This document shows, piece after piece, positions 25,605-34,869 of a stretch of DNA of 64,000 bases. The DNA lies in the NCBI RefSeq assembly GCF_003208435.1, contig NZ_QKMF01000009.1:113783-177782 (forward strand), given 5' to 3'. The position numbers were made by a program, and so were the translations under genes. This DNA comes from Pelagimonas varians (GTDB lineage: Bacteria; Pseudomonadota; Alphaproteobacteria; Rhodobacterales; Rhodobacteraceae). Position 1 is the first letter of the stretch; each line of letters starts with the position of its first letter. The notes under the pieces are model-generated. The model made no database searches. It was given only the letters and a program-made list of their open reading frames with translations, and had not been told where the DNA came from.

Positions 25605-26219
25605 ATGGCAACTGACACTGGTGTCCGCAAAGGGCGCAAATTCGATCAGGTTTTGGAGGGCGCACGCGAAGTGTTCCTACGAGACGGTTTCGAAGGCGCA
25701 AGCGTCGATGAAATTGCGCGTCAGGCGGGCGTATCCAAGGCAACGCTTTACAGCTACTTCCCCGATAAGCGACTGTTATTTATGGAAGTTGCGTCAAGCC
25801 AGTGCCGTTTGCAAGCCAACGAAGCGCTTGTGTCGATGGATTTGACGGCCCCGCCCCGGCAAGTATTGAAACAAGCGGGTCAGGTTTTCTTGGGATTCAT
25901 CTATTCCGACATGGGCCAGCGGATGTTTCGCATTTGTGTAGCCGAATCCGATCGGTTTCCGGAAATTGGCCGCGAGTTTTACCAAAGCGGGCCGATGGTC
26001 ATGCGGCAGGCTGTAACGGAATATCTCACTGCGGCGCGAAGTCGCGGTGAATTGCAGATTGACGATATGGCCTTGGCTGCTGACCAGTTTGCCGAATTGT
26101 GCAAGGCGGACCTTCACCCGCGGCTCATGTTTGGTATCCAGACTTCGTTTTCAGATATCGAAATTTCGCGGATTGTGGATGGCGCCGTCGAAACCTTCAT
26201 GGCACGTTACGGCACATAG
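25605..26219 (+). CDS. TetR family transcriptional regulator
   Basis: 204 residues. The N-terminal helix-turn-helix reads ILEGAREVFL-like VLEGAREVFLRDGFEGAS, then VDEIARQAGVSKATLYSYFPDK, a textbook TetR DNA-binding domain; the C-terminal domain (TetR_C, about 80-200) has no recognisable ligand signature. AGGGAAATATA precedes the ATG. It probably represses its own region through the palindrome at 25321-25340. No efflux pump gene is next to it, unlike many TetR repressors with similar operators. Confidence 0.93.
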   Translation: MATDTGVRKGRKFDQVLEGAREVFLRDGFEGASVDEIARQAGVSKATLYSYFPDKRLLFMEVASSQCRLQANEALVSMDLTAPPRQVLKQAGQVFLGFIYSDMGQRMFRICVAESDRFPEIGREFYQSGPMVMRQAVTEYLTAARSRGELQIDDMALAADQFAELCKADLHPRLMFGIQTSFSDIEISRIVDGAVETFMARYGT

Positions 26220-26261
26220 CGCCCCTTCGTTCGGGGCTGCGGTTTGCCTTGGAGAATGTGC

Positions 26262-27092
26262 ATGCAGACAGTTTCGGAAAATCGGTGTTTTGGCGGTATT
26301 CAGGGCGTCTATAGCCACGCCAGTTCGGCCTGCGCCTGCGATATGACCTTTGGGCTGTTCTTGCCCGATACTGCGCAATTTGGCGAAGTGCCACTGCTTT
26401 GGTATCTGTCTGGTCTGACCTGCACCCATGAAAATGCCATGGCCAAAGCGGGTGCGCAAGCATGGGCCGCCGAAGAAGGCATTGCGCTCGTCTTTCCGGA
26501 CACCTCTCCGCGTGGCGAAGGTGTGGCGAATGACGAAGCCTATGATCTGGGCCAGGGTGCCGGATTCTATGTGAACGCCACCCAAAATCCTTGGGCACCG
26601 CATTTTCAAATGTGGGACTATGTCGCCGAAGAATTACCTGCGCTTTTGGGCGCAAACTTTGCCGTGGATCTGGAACGCCAATCCATCACCGGCCATTCTA
26701 TGGGCGGACATGGTGCACTCACCCTTGCGATGTCCTTGCCCGGTCGCTTCAAATCCGTATCGGCCTTTGCACCGATTGCCAATCCAACCGCCAGTGATTG
26801 GGGCCGCAAACAATTGGCCGCCTATTTGGGCGCGGACGAAGGCCAATGGGCCGCACATGACGCATCGATTTTGATGCAAGAAACCGGTTTTGACGGCCCC
26901 GTTTTGATTGATCAAGGCACCGAAGATCAGTTCTTGGATCTGCTGAAACCCGAAGCACTAAGCGCAGCCATGGCCGCCAAACGTCAGGACGGCACTTTCC
27001 GGATGCAAAAAGGCTACGACCACAGCTATTTCTTTGTGTCGACATTCATGGAAGACCACGTGGCATTCCATTCCAATGCGCTGTACGCCTGA
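26262..27092 (+). CDS. fghA: S-formylglutathione hydrolase
   Basis: 276-residue esterase D-type hydrolase that splits S-formylglutathione to formate and glutathione, the second step of glutathione-dependent formaldehyde detoxification. The nucleophile Ser146 lies in TGHSMGGHGA; the Asp is in LIDQGTEDQFLD and the His in YDHSYFF. LSGLTCTHENAM contains the Cys typical of the family. Start at 26262 is favoured by GGAG at 26251-26254; an ATG two codons earlier is too close. The first-step dehydrogenase is encoded 13 kb away at 39637-40749. Confidence 0.94.
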   Translation: MQTVSENRCFGGIQGVYSHASSACACDMTFGLFLPDTAQFGEVPLLWYLSGLTCTHENAMAKAGAQAWAAEEGIALVFPDTSPRGEGVANDEAYDLGQGAGFYVNATQNPWAPHFQMWDYVAEELPALLGANFAVDLERQSITGHSMGGHGALTLAMSLPGRFKSVSAFAPIANPTASDWGRKQLAAYLGADEGQWAAHDASILMQETGFDGPVLIDQGTEDQFLDLLKPEALSAAMAAKRQDGTFRMQKGYDHSYFFVSTFMEDHVAFHSNALYA

Positions 27093-27159
27093 AGGCGCAA
27101 TCAAACATGCATAGCGCGGCAACGGCCCTTGCGGCCTGCCGCGTTCACCGAAAGCCGCT

Positions 27160-27627
27160 ATGACCCAGACCACCCTTTATATTGATGCCGATGCCTGCCC
27201 CGTTAAAGCCGAAGCAGAGCGCGTTATCACCCGCCACAAAGTGCCCATGAAACTGGTGTCAAACGGCGGTTTGCGGCCACCCGCCAATCCATTGGTTGAA
27301 ACTGTTATTGTGCCCGATGGGCCGGATGTAGCCGATATGTGGATCGCCGATCGCGCAGGCAAAGGCGATGTGGTTGTCACCTCTGATATGCCATTGGCCG
27401 CAAAATGTGTCGAAGCCGGCGCGCAGGTCTTACGACATGACGGATCGATCTTGAACCAAGCCAATATCGGCCAACAACTTGCCATGCGTGATTTGATGTC
27501 GGACTTGCGGTCTGCTGATCCATTTCGCCAAGGCGGCGGCAAAAGTTTTTCCAAGGCAGACAGGTCGCGCTTCCTCGATTCATTGGAACGGGCATTGCGG
27601 TCAGCAAAGAAAGAGGCAGGGCTATGA
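27160..27627 (+). CDS. YaiI/YqxD family protein (DUF188)
   Basis: 155 residues of the UPF0178/DUF188 family, likely a PIN-like nuclease fold of unknown role. Characteristic: [17 protein letters not shown] at the N-terminus, [27 protein letters not shown] in the middle (conserved acidic residues in a PIN-type arrangement) and [22 protein letters not shown] at the C-terminus. First gene of a four-gene block joined by 4-base overlaps. Confidence 0.92.
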   Translation: MTQTTLYIDADACPVKAEAERVITRHKVPMKLVSNGGLRPPANPLVETVIVPDGPDVADMWIADRAGKGDVVVTSDMPLAAKCVEAGAQVLRHDGSILNQANIGQQLAMRDLMSDLRSADPFRQGGGKSFSKADRSRFLDSLERALRSAKKEAGL

Positions 27628-28244
27628 AACCCGAAGCAGTAATTTTCGACATCGGCAATGTACTGATCGAATGGCAACCCGAACGCTATTACGACGCCGT
27701 GATCGGAGAAGAGCGCCGCCGCGCCATGTTTGCCGCAGTCGACCTGCACGGGATAAATGACCAAGTTGATCGCGGTGCCGATTTTCGTGACACCATCTAC
27801 GGTGCCGCAGAGGAATACCCCGAGTTTCGCAGTGAAATCAGAATGTGGCATGACAACTGGCTTGATCTGGCCAAACCGGCGATCCCGCAATCCGTTCGCT
27901 TGCTACGTGCCCTGCGCGCCCAAGGCACCAAAGTTTTGGCGCTGACCAATTTTGGCATCGGGACATGGGCAATTGCCACACCGCAGTATGAATTTTTGAA
28001 GGAATTTGACCACGCTTATGTGTCGGGGCACATGGGCGTCATCAAGCCCGAGCCGCTGATTTATGAGATGGTCGAAGACGATTGCGGCATCAATCCAGAA
28101 TCGCTTTTGTTCACTGACGACCGCATCGATAACATCAATGCCGCCTTGGCCCGTGGTTGGCAGGTTCACCACTTTACCGGCCCGCAAGGCTGGGCTGATT
28201 GTCTGGTCTCGCATGGCCTACTAACACCCGAGCAAGCAACATGA
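27624..28244 (+). CDS. HAD-superfamily hydrolase
   Basis: 206 residues. Motif I reads [12 protein letters not shown] (nucleophile Asp9, with Gly in place of the second Asp, as in several YihX/haloacid-dehalogenase-like members), motif II LALTNFG, motif III a Lys in [12 protein letters not shown] and motif [15 protein letters not shown]. It probably dephosphorylates a small metabolite. Start overlaps the DUF188 stop and its end overlaps the next ATG. Confidence 0.9.
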   Translation: MKPEAVIFDIGNVLIEWQPERYYDAVIGEERRRAMFAAVDLHGINDQVDRGADFRDTIYGAAEEYPEFRSEIRMWHDNWLDLAKPAIPQSVRLLRALRAQGTKVLALTNFGIGTWAIATPQYEFLKEFDHAYVSGHMGVIKPEPLIYEMVEDDCGINPESLLFTDDRIDNINAALARGWQVHHFTGPQGWADCLVSHGLLTPEQAT

Positions 28245-29146
28245 TCACCTTTATCCCCTTTGCCGAGGGTGAGGCAAAACTAGACTGGATCGCCCTAACC
28301 GATGCGATCGAAGCGGGACACAAATTGCCCAAAGCAGAAATCACCGATACGTTTTTATATCGCGGCAAGGACACCCTTCTGAACCGATCCGCCTGGATTG
28401 ACGGGCTGGGTCTGGCCGTCAAAGCTGCCACAATCTTCCCAGACAACCCCGGAAAAGGCGCACCGATGGTCAACGGCGCGGTTAATCTGTTCTCGGACAG
28501 CCATGGCGGCCTTGAGGCCGTTGTCGACTTCCACCTTGTGACCAAGTGGAAAACAGCTGGCGACAGCCTTTTGGCCGCGCGCAAATTGGCCCGCCCTGAC
28601 AGCAAACACATCTTGATTGTCGGGGCTGGCACCGTCGGCAGGTCCTTGCATGCCGCCTATTCCGCAGCCTTTCCACAGGCATCCTTCATGCTGTGGAACC
28701 GGTCCGAAGCCTCGGGCAAGGCGATGGCCGATGATCTGGGCCTAAGCTGGATGCCCGATCTGGAAACGGCCATGGGCGAGGCAGATATCATCACCTCGGC
28801 CACCATGGCCTCAGAGCCGTTTATTCGCGGTGAGTGGATAAAGCCCGGCACGCATTTGGACCTGATCGGTGCCTACCGCCCTGACATGCGCGAAGCAGAC
28901 GATCTGGCCCTGCAACGCGCACGGGTTTTTGTGGACAGCTTTGACACCACGATTGAACATATCGGAGAACTCAAAGCACCGCTGGCTTCGGGGGCGATTG
29001 CCCGCGATGATGTGTTGGCCGACTATTACGGAATTGGCGATTTCAAACGTCAAAGCGATGATGAAATCACCCTATTCAAAAACGGCGGTGGCGCGCATCT
29101 GGATCTGATGGTGAGCCGGTATATCCTAGACAGCTGGACCGCATGA
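28241..29146 (+). CDS. ornithine cyclodeaminase / mu-crystallin family protein
   Basis: 301 residues. The Rossmann motif ILIVGAGTVGRSLHAAY and the following WNRSEASGKAMA identify the family, which includes ornithine cyclodeaminase, alanine dehydrogenase and ketimine reductases using NAD(P). GADIITSATM-like EADIITSATMASEPFIRGEW and GTHLDLIGAYRPDMRE are typical. The exact substrate cannot be read from sequence. Real start ATG at 28241 overlaps the HAD stop (ATGA); a longer frame begins at 28199. Confidence 0.88.
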   Translation: MITFIPFAEGEAKLDWIALTDAIEAGHKLPKAEITDTFLYRGKDTLLNRSAWIDGLGLAVKAATIFPDNPGKGAPMVNGAVNLFSDSHGGLEAVVDFHLVTKWKTAGDSLLAARKLARPDSKHILIVGAGTVGRSLHAAYSAAFPQASFMLWNRSEASGKAMADDLGLSWMPDLETAMGEADIITSATMASEPFIRGEWIKPGTHLDLIGAYRPDMREADDLALQRARVFVDSFDTTIEHIGELKAPLASGAIARDDVLADYYGIGDFKRQSDDEITLFKNGGGAHLDLMVSRYILDSWTA

Positions 29147-30048
29147 TCTGGGTGTATCTGTGTTTGGCCGCAGGTTTATTCAGTGCAGCCATTCTGCCCG
29201 CCTACCAAGAATCAAAACGGCGCGCTCCTGTAGCGGCGCAGCCCATGGCCAAACTGCCACAAGGCAATACCTTTTATCGTTGGTATGGCCCTGAAAACGG
29301 TTCGGTTGCTGTCTGTGTGCATGGGTTATCAACCCCTTCAATTGTCTATCACGAGCTCGCACAGCACTTGGCGTTGATGGGCTATCGGGTCTTGGTCTAC
29401 GACCTGTTCGGGCGCGGGGCCTCGGCCACGGTGCGCGGCAGACAAACACCCGCGTTTTTTGCCAAACAGTTCAACAACCTGCTGGACGATCAAGGCATCA
29501 AGGATGACATCACATTGATCGGCTATTCCATGGGGGGCAGCATCGCGGCACATGTGGCTGCCGAAAACCCTGACCGGTTCCGGGAACTGATCTTGCTTGC
29601 GCCCGCAGGCATGGGCGAAGAGCTGGGCAAGATGGCGCGGTGGGCGGCGAAATGGCCGGTTATTGGCGATTGGGCCTTCTTTCTTGGCTATCCCAAACAC
29701 ATGCGGGCGGGATTAGAAAAAGACGCGGGCATAGGCGCGAAAGCCCCCAGCATTCTGACCCAACAATTCGCCGAATTGGACAGACGGGGCTTTGTCGGTT
29801 CTGTTTTGTCATCCCTGCGCTGGACACTGAGGCAGACCCAAGAAGAAGCGCATAGAAAGATGGCGCAATCCGATTTACCGGTGACGGCAATCTGGGGGCA
29901 AGCAGACACGGTGATCCCCTTGCGTGCACTTGGCACGCTGACACAGTGGAACCGCCATGTTCAGCAAGTGGTGATCGACGGGGCCGGACACGGCCTGCCG
30001 CACACACATGCAGCCGAGGTAACACAGGCCCTCAATGATGGTTGCTAG
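29143..30048 (+). CDS. alpha/beta hydrolase
   Basis: 301 residues. N-terminal hydrophobic stretch MIWVYLCLAAGLFSAAILPAYQ is a signal anchor. The hydrolase core has VHGLSTPSIVY (oxyanion loop), nucleophile Ser in LIGYSMGGSIAAH, Asp in AIWGQADTVIP, and His in DGAGHGLPHTH. Substrate unknown. It overlaps the preceding gene by four bases, ending the four-gene block, and its stop overlaps the convergent MFS stop by four bases. Confidence 0.88.
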   Translation: MIWVYLCLAAGLFSAAILPAYQESKRRAPVAAQPMAKLPQGNTFYRWYGPENGSVAVCVHGLSTPSIVYHELAQHLALMGYRVLVYDLFGRGASATVRGRQTPAFFAKQFNNLLDDQGIKDDITLIGYSMGGSIAAHVAAENPDRFRELILLAPAGMGEELGKMARWAAKWPVIGDWAFFLGYPKHMRAGLEKDAGIGAKAPSILTQQFAELDRRGFVGSVLSSLRWTLRQTQEEAHRKMAQSDLPVTAIWGQADTVIPLRALGTLTQWNRHVQQVVIDGAGHGLPHTHAAEVTQALNDGC

Positions 30049-31283
30049 GCAGGCGACATCACTGCTGATCGGTTTTCCTTGATCGGCAGATGCACAATCA
30101 CGCTAAAGGCCCCGACGCCGACGCCGATCCACCAAACCATCGTGTAATCGCCGTAGATATCAAACAGCCGCCCCCCCAGCCACACACCCAAAAAGCTGCC
30201 GATCTGGTGCGACAGGAAGACGATGCCATAGAGCGTCCCCATGTAGCGCACCCCGTATAGATGCGCGACAAGTCCGGATGTCAGCGGCACCGTGGCCAAC
30301 CAGAACGCCCCCATCGCGGACGAAAAAATGATCACTGACGTGGGCGTGATTGGCATCAAAATGAACACCGATGCAATAATTGTCCGCAGCGTATATACTC
30401 CGGCCAGCAAATATTTCTTGCTGTAGCGATTGCCAAGCCACCCCGCCATAAGCGTTCCGACGATATTGAACACTCCGATAAACGACAGGGATACAGCCCC
30501 CAGCATGGATGTGGTCGAAATCCCGATGCTATCCAGCAATCCGCCTGCTGCAATCGGCCCGCACATTTCGCGCACAAATGCTGGAAAATGCGCTGTGACA
30601 AAACCCAGTTGATAACCGCAGCTAAAAAACCCCAGAAAGATCAGGGTAAAGGACGGATCGCGGACGGCCTTGCCCAAGATGGCACCCATGCTTTCTTGCA
30701 GCTCGACCCTGGTGGCGACAGGCGCACGCATCAAGGGCAGCAAAAGCAAAACCGACAAAATGACCGCCGCGAAGACTAGGAACACTTGCTGCCACGCCAT
30801 CACACCCAGCATCCATTCCGCAACAGGCGCGCCAAAGATTTGCCCGGCGCTGCCTGCCGCCGTGGCGATAGCCAAGCTCATCGAACGGTGTTCATCGCTG
30901 CTGGCGCGGCCTACTACTGCCAAAATCACTCCAAAACCGGTTCCGGCGATGCCAAACCCTACAAAGAATTCGTAGAATTGCAGTGCCTGCGGCGTCATGG
31001 CCGAAGCCGACAAGACCAAACCGGTTGCATAAAAAACCGCCCCCAGAATGATTGCTTTGCGGTCCCCCACTTTTTCAGCAATCGCGCCAAAGAACGGCTG
31101 ACCAATGCCCCAAGCCAGGTTTTGAATGGCAACCGCCAGAGAGAATTCCGACCGCATCCAGCCAAAATCATCCGCAATCGGTATTTGAAAAACCCCAAAG
31201 CTGGCCCGGATGGCAAATGAAACAAGGATGATCGCGCAACCCACCAATAGAACGGGGTTGAACATGGTGGTCCGGCTTTGCAT
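30045..31283 (-). CDS. MFS transporter
   Basis: 412 residues with about 12 hydrophobic helices. The start at 31283 (MQSRTTMFNP) follows AGGAGCG; a longer frame reaches 31358 but lacks a ribosome site and has a non-hydrophobic extension. WMRSEFSLAVAIQNLAWGIGQP and GEKVGDRKAI-type EKVGDRKAIILGA between helices 2 and 3 are the MFS signature region. It resembles the oxalate/formate antiporter-like group, but the substrate is unknown. Convergent with the alpha/beta hydrolase. Confidence 0.9.
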   Translation of the reverse strand: MQSRTTMFNPVLLVGCAIILVSFAIRASFGVFQIPIADDFGWMRSEFSLAVAIQNLAWGIGQPFFGAIAEKVGDRKAIILGAVFYATGLVLSASAMTPQALQFYEFFVGFGIAGTGFGVILAVVGRASSDEHRSMSLAIATAAGSAGQIFGAPVAEWMLGVMAWQQVFLVFAAVILSVLLLLPLMRAPVATRVELQESMGAILGKAVRDPSFTLIFLGFFSCGYQLGFVTAHFPAFVREMCGPIAAGGLLDSIGISTTSMLGAVSLSFIGVFNIVGTLMAGWLGNRYSKKYLLAGVYTLRTIIASVFILMPITPTSVIIFSSAMGAFWLATVPLTSGLVAHLYGVRYMGTLYGIVFLSHQIGSFLGVWLGGRLFDIYGDYTMVWWIGVGVGAFSVIVHLPIKENRSAVMSPA

Positions 31284-31422
31284 TTGGCGCGCTCCTGAAG
31301 TTCCGGCAAACTGGCGATCTGAAACAAAATCGTCAAATTGATTTATTTCATCGATCACATCAGCATGTTTTATGTATCAAAGCGCCCTACACTTTAGCCG
31401 CAACTTTGGATAAGTCCGGCAT

Positions 31423-32493
31423 ATGGATAGCTTGCACGATATATATCAGGCCCGAGTTGCCTCGGGCGCACTCAAAAGCGACGATGCGCAACTGGCCGCT
31501 TTGCCCGAGCTGGAACGCATTCGCGCCGAACTGGCCCAACCCGTGAAACGCGGTTTTTTCCGCAAAGCGCCTGAACCGCCGAAGGGGTTGTACTTGTGGG
31601 GCGGGGTTGGACGCGGCAAGTCGATGCTGATGGATCTGTTTGTAGATGCGTTGGACGTGCCAGCGCGGCGTGTGCATTTTCATGCCTTTATGCAAGAAAT
31701 CCACACCGATATGCACCGTTTGCGGTCCGACGGGGTCGAAGACCCGATCAAACCCGTCGCCAAAGCTGTCAGTGATGCAGTGCGCGTTCTAGCCTTTGAT
31801 GAAATGCAGATCACCGATATTACCGACGCAATGATTGTAGGCCGCTTGTTCGAGCAGCTTTTTGCAGCGGGCTGTGTTGTGGTCACAACATCGAACCGCA
31901 TTCCCGACGACCTGTACAAAGATGGGCTGAACAGACAATTGTTCGTGCCTTTCATCGGCCAGCTCAAAGAAAAAATGGTCGTCAAGGAACTGGTTTCCGA
32001 GCGCGACCACAGACAAGACCGTTTACAAGGCGCGCAAGTCTATTTCACCCCCGCTGACAGCAATGCCCGCAAACAGATTGATGTATTGTGGGATGAACTG
32101 ACGCACGGGCTTGAGGAGCCGCTGACTTTGCACGTCAAGGGCCGCGAAGTCAAATTGCCCCGCTATCACAATGGTGTCGCCCGCGCGCCGTTCTATGACC
32201 TGTGCGGCAAGATGCTTGGCCCCGGTGACTACCTCAAACTGGCCGAAACGGTGCGGGTGTTGATGGTCGAAGATATCCCGCAGCTTGGCCGCAGCAATTT
32301 CAACGAAGCCAAACGCTTTGTCACGCTGGTCGACGCCCTGTACGAAGCCGGTGTTTGCCTGATCGCCTCGGCCGCTGCCAAGCCCGAAATGCTGTATGTC
32401 GAAGGCAGCGGTAGTTTTGAATTTGAACGGACCGCCAGCCGTTTGCGCGAAATGCAAAGTGCCGAATGGGGTGTCCGGGCCTTCAAGAAATAG
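31423..32493 (+). CDS. zapE: cell division ATPase ZapE (AFG1 family)
   Basis: 356-residue AAA+ ATPase of the AFG1/LACE1 family. Walker A GGVGRGKSM sits at 60-68 and Walker B/sensor in LAFDEMQITDITDAMIVG; VVTTSNRIPDDLYKDGLNR follows. In Escherichia coli ZapE binds FtsZ and is needed at late division or under stress; mitochondrial AFG1 has a protein quality role. Monocistronic here; the stretch 31284-31422 should hold its promoter and that of the divergent MFS gene. Confidence 0.94.
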   Translation: MDSLHDIYQARVASGALKSDDAQLAALPELERIRAELAQPVKRGFFRKAPEPPKGLYLWGGVGRGKSMLMDLFVDALDVPARRVHFHAFMQEIHTDMHRLRSDGVEDPIKPVAKAVSDAVRVLAFDEMQITDITDAMIVGRLFEQLFAAGCVVVTTSNRIPDDLYKDGLNRQLFVPFIGQLKEKMVVKELVSERDHRQDRLQGAQVYFTPADSNARKQIDVLWDELTHGLEEPLTLHVKGREVKLPRYHNGVARAPFYDLCGKMLGPGDYLKLAETVRVLMVEDIPQLGRSNFNEAKRFVTLVDALYEAGVCLIASAAAKPEMLYVEGSGSFEFERTASRLREMQSAEWGVRAFKK

Positions 32494-32495
32494 CC

Positions 32496-32525
32496 AAAAA
32501 AAATCAGGGTCCCGAAGGACCCTGA
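32496..32525 (-). terminator. strong terminator of the LysM gene
   Basis: On the minus strand TCAGGGTCC-TTCG-GGACCCTGA followed by eight T: a 9-bp stem with a UUCG tetraloop. It lies between the end of zapE and the end of the convergent LysM gene; on the plus strand only a distant T-run follows. Confidence 0.9.
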
Positions 32526-32568
32526 AACTGCTCGTGTGGCTTTTTAAGTCTGCCTGTTGGTAATTCCG

Positions 32569-33237
32569 TTATTGGGTTTCGGGGACACGCAAAATCATAC
32601 CCGCCCGCAAATCGGCGGGGTTGGCCAACTGTTCAGGGTTGGCTGACAAGATTTGCAAATAGGCCACGGTCGTTCCGTAGAAACGGAAAGCGATACCGGG
32701 CAGGCTATCCCCGTCTTTGACTGTATAAGTACGCACCTGCGCCTTTGGCTCAGCGGCCAAGGCTGTGGCTATTTCGGACCCGAGCGCCGGGATGCGGGCA
32801 TTGGGTGCGGGCGTTTCACTCTTAGGCTCTACAGGGCGCTGAAATGCACCGATGATGCCATAGCTAAGGGCGGTGACTGCGTCGTTGCCGGACGTGCTAG
32901 GTGTAAGCGACTGCGGCGCGGGGGCTGCGACAGTTGGAGGGGTCAGCGATACAGTTTTCTGCACCAAACCGGCTGGGCGCGCCGTCGGGCGGATCGTGGG
33001 AATCGCGGCAACTTCTTGTTTGATGACTTGCTGCAACGGCGCAGGTTCTGGGGTTGGCGCCGGTTGCGACAATACAATGCCACTTGGGGCCATGGCGGGG
33101 GACAGGCTCAGCGGAGCGGGCTCTGACCGGCTTACTTCGTTGTAAACACGATCCTTGTCAGGGCGATCACCCAAACCCCAAAGAACTGCACCGATCATTG
33201 TAATCGTGCCGAATGACAATGCGATAAGCCGTATCAT
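32569..33237 (-). CDS. membrane-anchored LysM domain protein (copy A)
   Basis: 222 residues. An N-terminal helix (MIRLIALSFGTITMIGAVLWG) is a signal anchor; a long Pro/Ala-rich linker with many Pro-Ala repeats follows, and a single LysM domain closes the protein (YTVKDGDSLPGIAFRFYG then PADLRAGMILRVP, about 170-220). LysM domains bind peptidoglycan. A good sigma-70 promoter lies about 110 bases upstream and a strong terminator follows. Copy B, 200 bases upstream on the same strand, has the same layout, suggesting an old duplication. Confidence 0.87.
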   Translation of the reverse strand: MIRLIALSFGTITMIGAVLWGLGDRPDKDRVYNEVSRSEPAPLSLSPAMAPSGIVLSQPAPTPEPAPLQQVIKQEVAAIPTIRPTARPAGLVQKTVSLTPPTVAAPAPQSLTPSTSGNDAVTALSYGIIGAFQRPVEPKSETPAPNARIPALGSEIATALAAEPKAQVRTYTVKDGDSLPGIAFRFYGTTVAYLQILSANPEQLANPADLRAGMILRVPETQ

Positions 33238-33353
33238 GCGCGCCCCCGAACGGTAGACGCGTTGCCGGTCTGACCGGCGACGAGATGCGAAATCATAAGT
33301 ATTCCCCCAAAGGACCGCATAATCGAAAGAGGCAGCTTTCGGCGGTTCCCTTG

Positions 33354-33383
33354 GTTATATGCGAATCACTTGATTGACGTCAA
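33354..33383 (-). promoter_or_regulatory. sigma-70-type promoter of LysM copy A
   Basis: On the minus strand TTGACG (33378-33383) and TATAAC (33354-33359), 18-base spacer, giving a leader of about 110 bases. The -35 lies in a TTGACGTCAA palindrome. Confidence 0.65.
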
Positions 33384-33445
33384 CATTTAGTAGGCCCGTC
33401 AAGGGGTATGATTAGCACATCTATGCAACCACAATAGGTTGCGGT

Positions 33446-34048
33446 TCACTTGGCAGGCAAAATGAGGCTCTGACCGCTACGCAAATCGTCCGGCCGAGAC
33501 AAAATCTTTTGGTTTGCGGCAAACAATGGCCCCGTCATATTGATGTCACCGTAAACTTTTTCGGCAATGGACATCAAACTGTCGCCGGTTTGGACCACGT
33601 AAATATTTGGCGCTGCCTTGACCGCAGGTACAATCGTTGCCGTCCGCAAGCTAGGGCTCGTGGCGACTGGCGCGTCTCCCAATGAACGACGCACAATTGT
33701 ATGCAGCAAACTGCCCGGTTGACCCGGCGCACTGTCGCGTCCGGTGGCGTGGTTCAGACCTGACAAAGTATCCCACGTCATCTTGCGCAAAGACTGATCA
33801 TCCAAATCACTTTGGGCCGCGATCCGCCCGACCGGTTGACGCGGCTGGACGGCAGACAACGCAGCAGGAGCAGACACTTCGACCAAAGGCGGCGTTTGGG
33901 CCGCCTGACTTAGGGCAGGTTCGGCGCGCGTGACCACAGGTTCGGAAACCGGATCATCAGAAGCAAGACGGCCGGCACCGGGCTGCATCACAACCAAGAC
34001 GATGGTGACAGCCACAAAAGCCAATCCAAAAAGAACCATTCTGATCAT
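33446..34048 (-). CDS. membrane-anchored LysM domain protein (copy B)
   Basis: 200 residues. MIRMVLFGLAFVAVTIVLVVMQP is an N-terminal anchor; a low-complexity linker follows, and a C-terminal LysM domain reads YVVQTGDSLMSIAEKVYG then SRPDDLRSGQSLILPAK. Start at 34048 is set by AAGGAGTG upstream; the frame is open back to 34108 but without a ribosome site. It lies 60 bases after the rhodanese-like gene and is likely co-transcribed with it. It appears paralogous to copy A, which has its own promoter. Confidence 0.87.
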   Translation of the reverse strand: MIRMVLFGLAFVAVTIVLVVMQPGAGRLASDDPVSEPVVTRAEPALSQAAQTPPLVEVSAPAALSAVQPRQPVGRIAAQSDLDDQSLRKMTWDTLSGLNHATGRDSAPGQPGSLLHTIVRRSLGDAPVATSPSLRTATIVPAVKAAPNIYVVQTGDSLMSIAEKVYGDINMTGPLFAANQKILSRPDDLRSGQSLILPAK

Positions 34049-34108
34049 CGTACACTCCTTACGCTTGCGGACTGCGCACATCGGAACCTGCGCTGCGTGC
34101 TTGAACAC

Positions 34109-34681
34109 TCATCGGCTAACTGCCGTATTCAGGCCGAGCCCGATCCACGCATTTAAACCACCGCGATAATACTTTAATTTGCTCGGCGGATATCCCGCAT
34201 CTAACAGGCTACGCACGGCCTCTGTAGCATCGGCGTCATCTGGACCTGTGCCAAAAACTGCCAAGTCATAGGCACCAGAAAAATCCCCTGACCGAACTCC
34301 CAGCGCATTCAACAAATCGTCACGATAGGGGTTATCGGACCTGAGCGTCGCCGAAGGCACATTCACGGCCCCCGGAACAGTTCCGACCGCATAGCCTTCG
34401 GGCAATCGCACATCGACCATAAGTCCCGCATTGGCGGACACAAACATTTCCAGAAAATCGAGCACCTCAAGCTCACCAATCGTGGCCACCCCGGGTGCGG
34501 CCTGCATAGGCTGCACGCAGGCCGGTGGACAGGCTGGGCCACTGCGGATGATCGATATAGATGCACCGTTGACAGAAAACTGAAAACCGTCACGGCTTTG
34601 CGTAATCTGACTACTTTGAGCGCCAACCGGCAGAGCCAGCACAATTGCGGCAACTGCGGTCGTGATTAGACCTAGGTTCAT
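34109..34681 (-). CDS. secreted rhodanese-like protein lacking the catalytic cysteine
   Basis: 190 residues. MNLGLITTAVAAIVLALPVGAQ is a signal peptide. The rhodanese fold is recognised by MVDVRLPEGYAVGTVPGAVNVPSATL and by the C-terminal GYPPSKLKYYRGGLNAW. At the active-site loop, where a Cys is expected, the sequence is LAVFGTGPDDADA, so sulfur transfer is unlikely; there are Cys residues earlier (GPACPPACVQP). It may be a binding or scaffold domain in the periplasm. GAGGATG precedes the start. First gene of a unit with LysM copy B. Confidence 0.8.
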   Translation of the reverse strand: MNLGLITTAVAAIVLALPVGAQSSQITQSRDGFQFSVNGASISIIRSGPACPPACVQPMQAAPGVATIGELEVLDFLEMFVSANAGLMVDVRLPEGYAVGTVPGAVNVPSATLRSDNPYRDDLLNALGVRSGDFSGAYDLAVFGTGPDDADATEAVRSLLDAGYPPSKLKYYRGGLNAWIGLGLNTAVSR

Positions 34682-34732
34682 CTGCTCATCCTCTGGTGGC
34701 CAATAGGCCATCACTTGTTATCTTTTTTTCAA

Positions 34733-34762
34733 AATATAGGGCAGTGACAGCGAATCAGTCAA
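34733..34762 (-). promoter_or_regulatory. sigma-70-type promoter of the rhodanese-LysM unit
   Basis: On the minus strand TTGACT (34757-34762) and TATATT (34733-34738) with an 18-base spacer. A TGGCC-TATT-GGCCA hairpin (34697-34710) lies in the short leader before the rhodanese ATG at 34681. Confidence 0.65.
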
Positions 34763-34869
34763 TATGCGGTGGCCAAACACTTGGGGGGAATACGGCTTTC
34801 GCAGCAATTTTGACTCAGTTATCTGAAGAAAAAGAGTACTTTGTGACGGATACGATGATACGCACAGCC

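Noticed and set aside
25340..25639. 99-codon minus-strand frame opposite the small secreted peptide
   Set aside because: No ribosome site, no domain, and it would cross the tetR promoter; the plus-strand peptide has a clear signal sequence.
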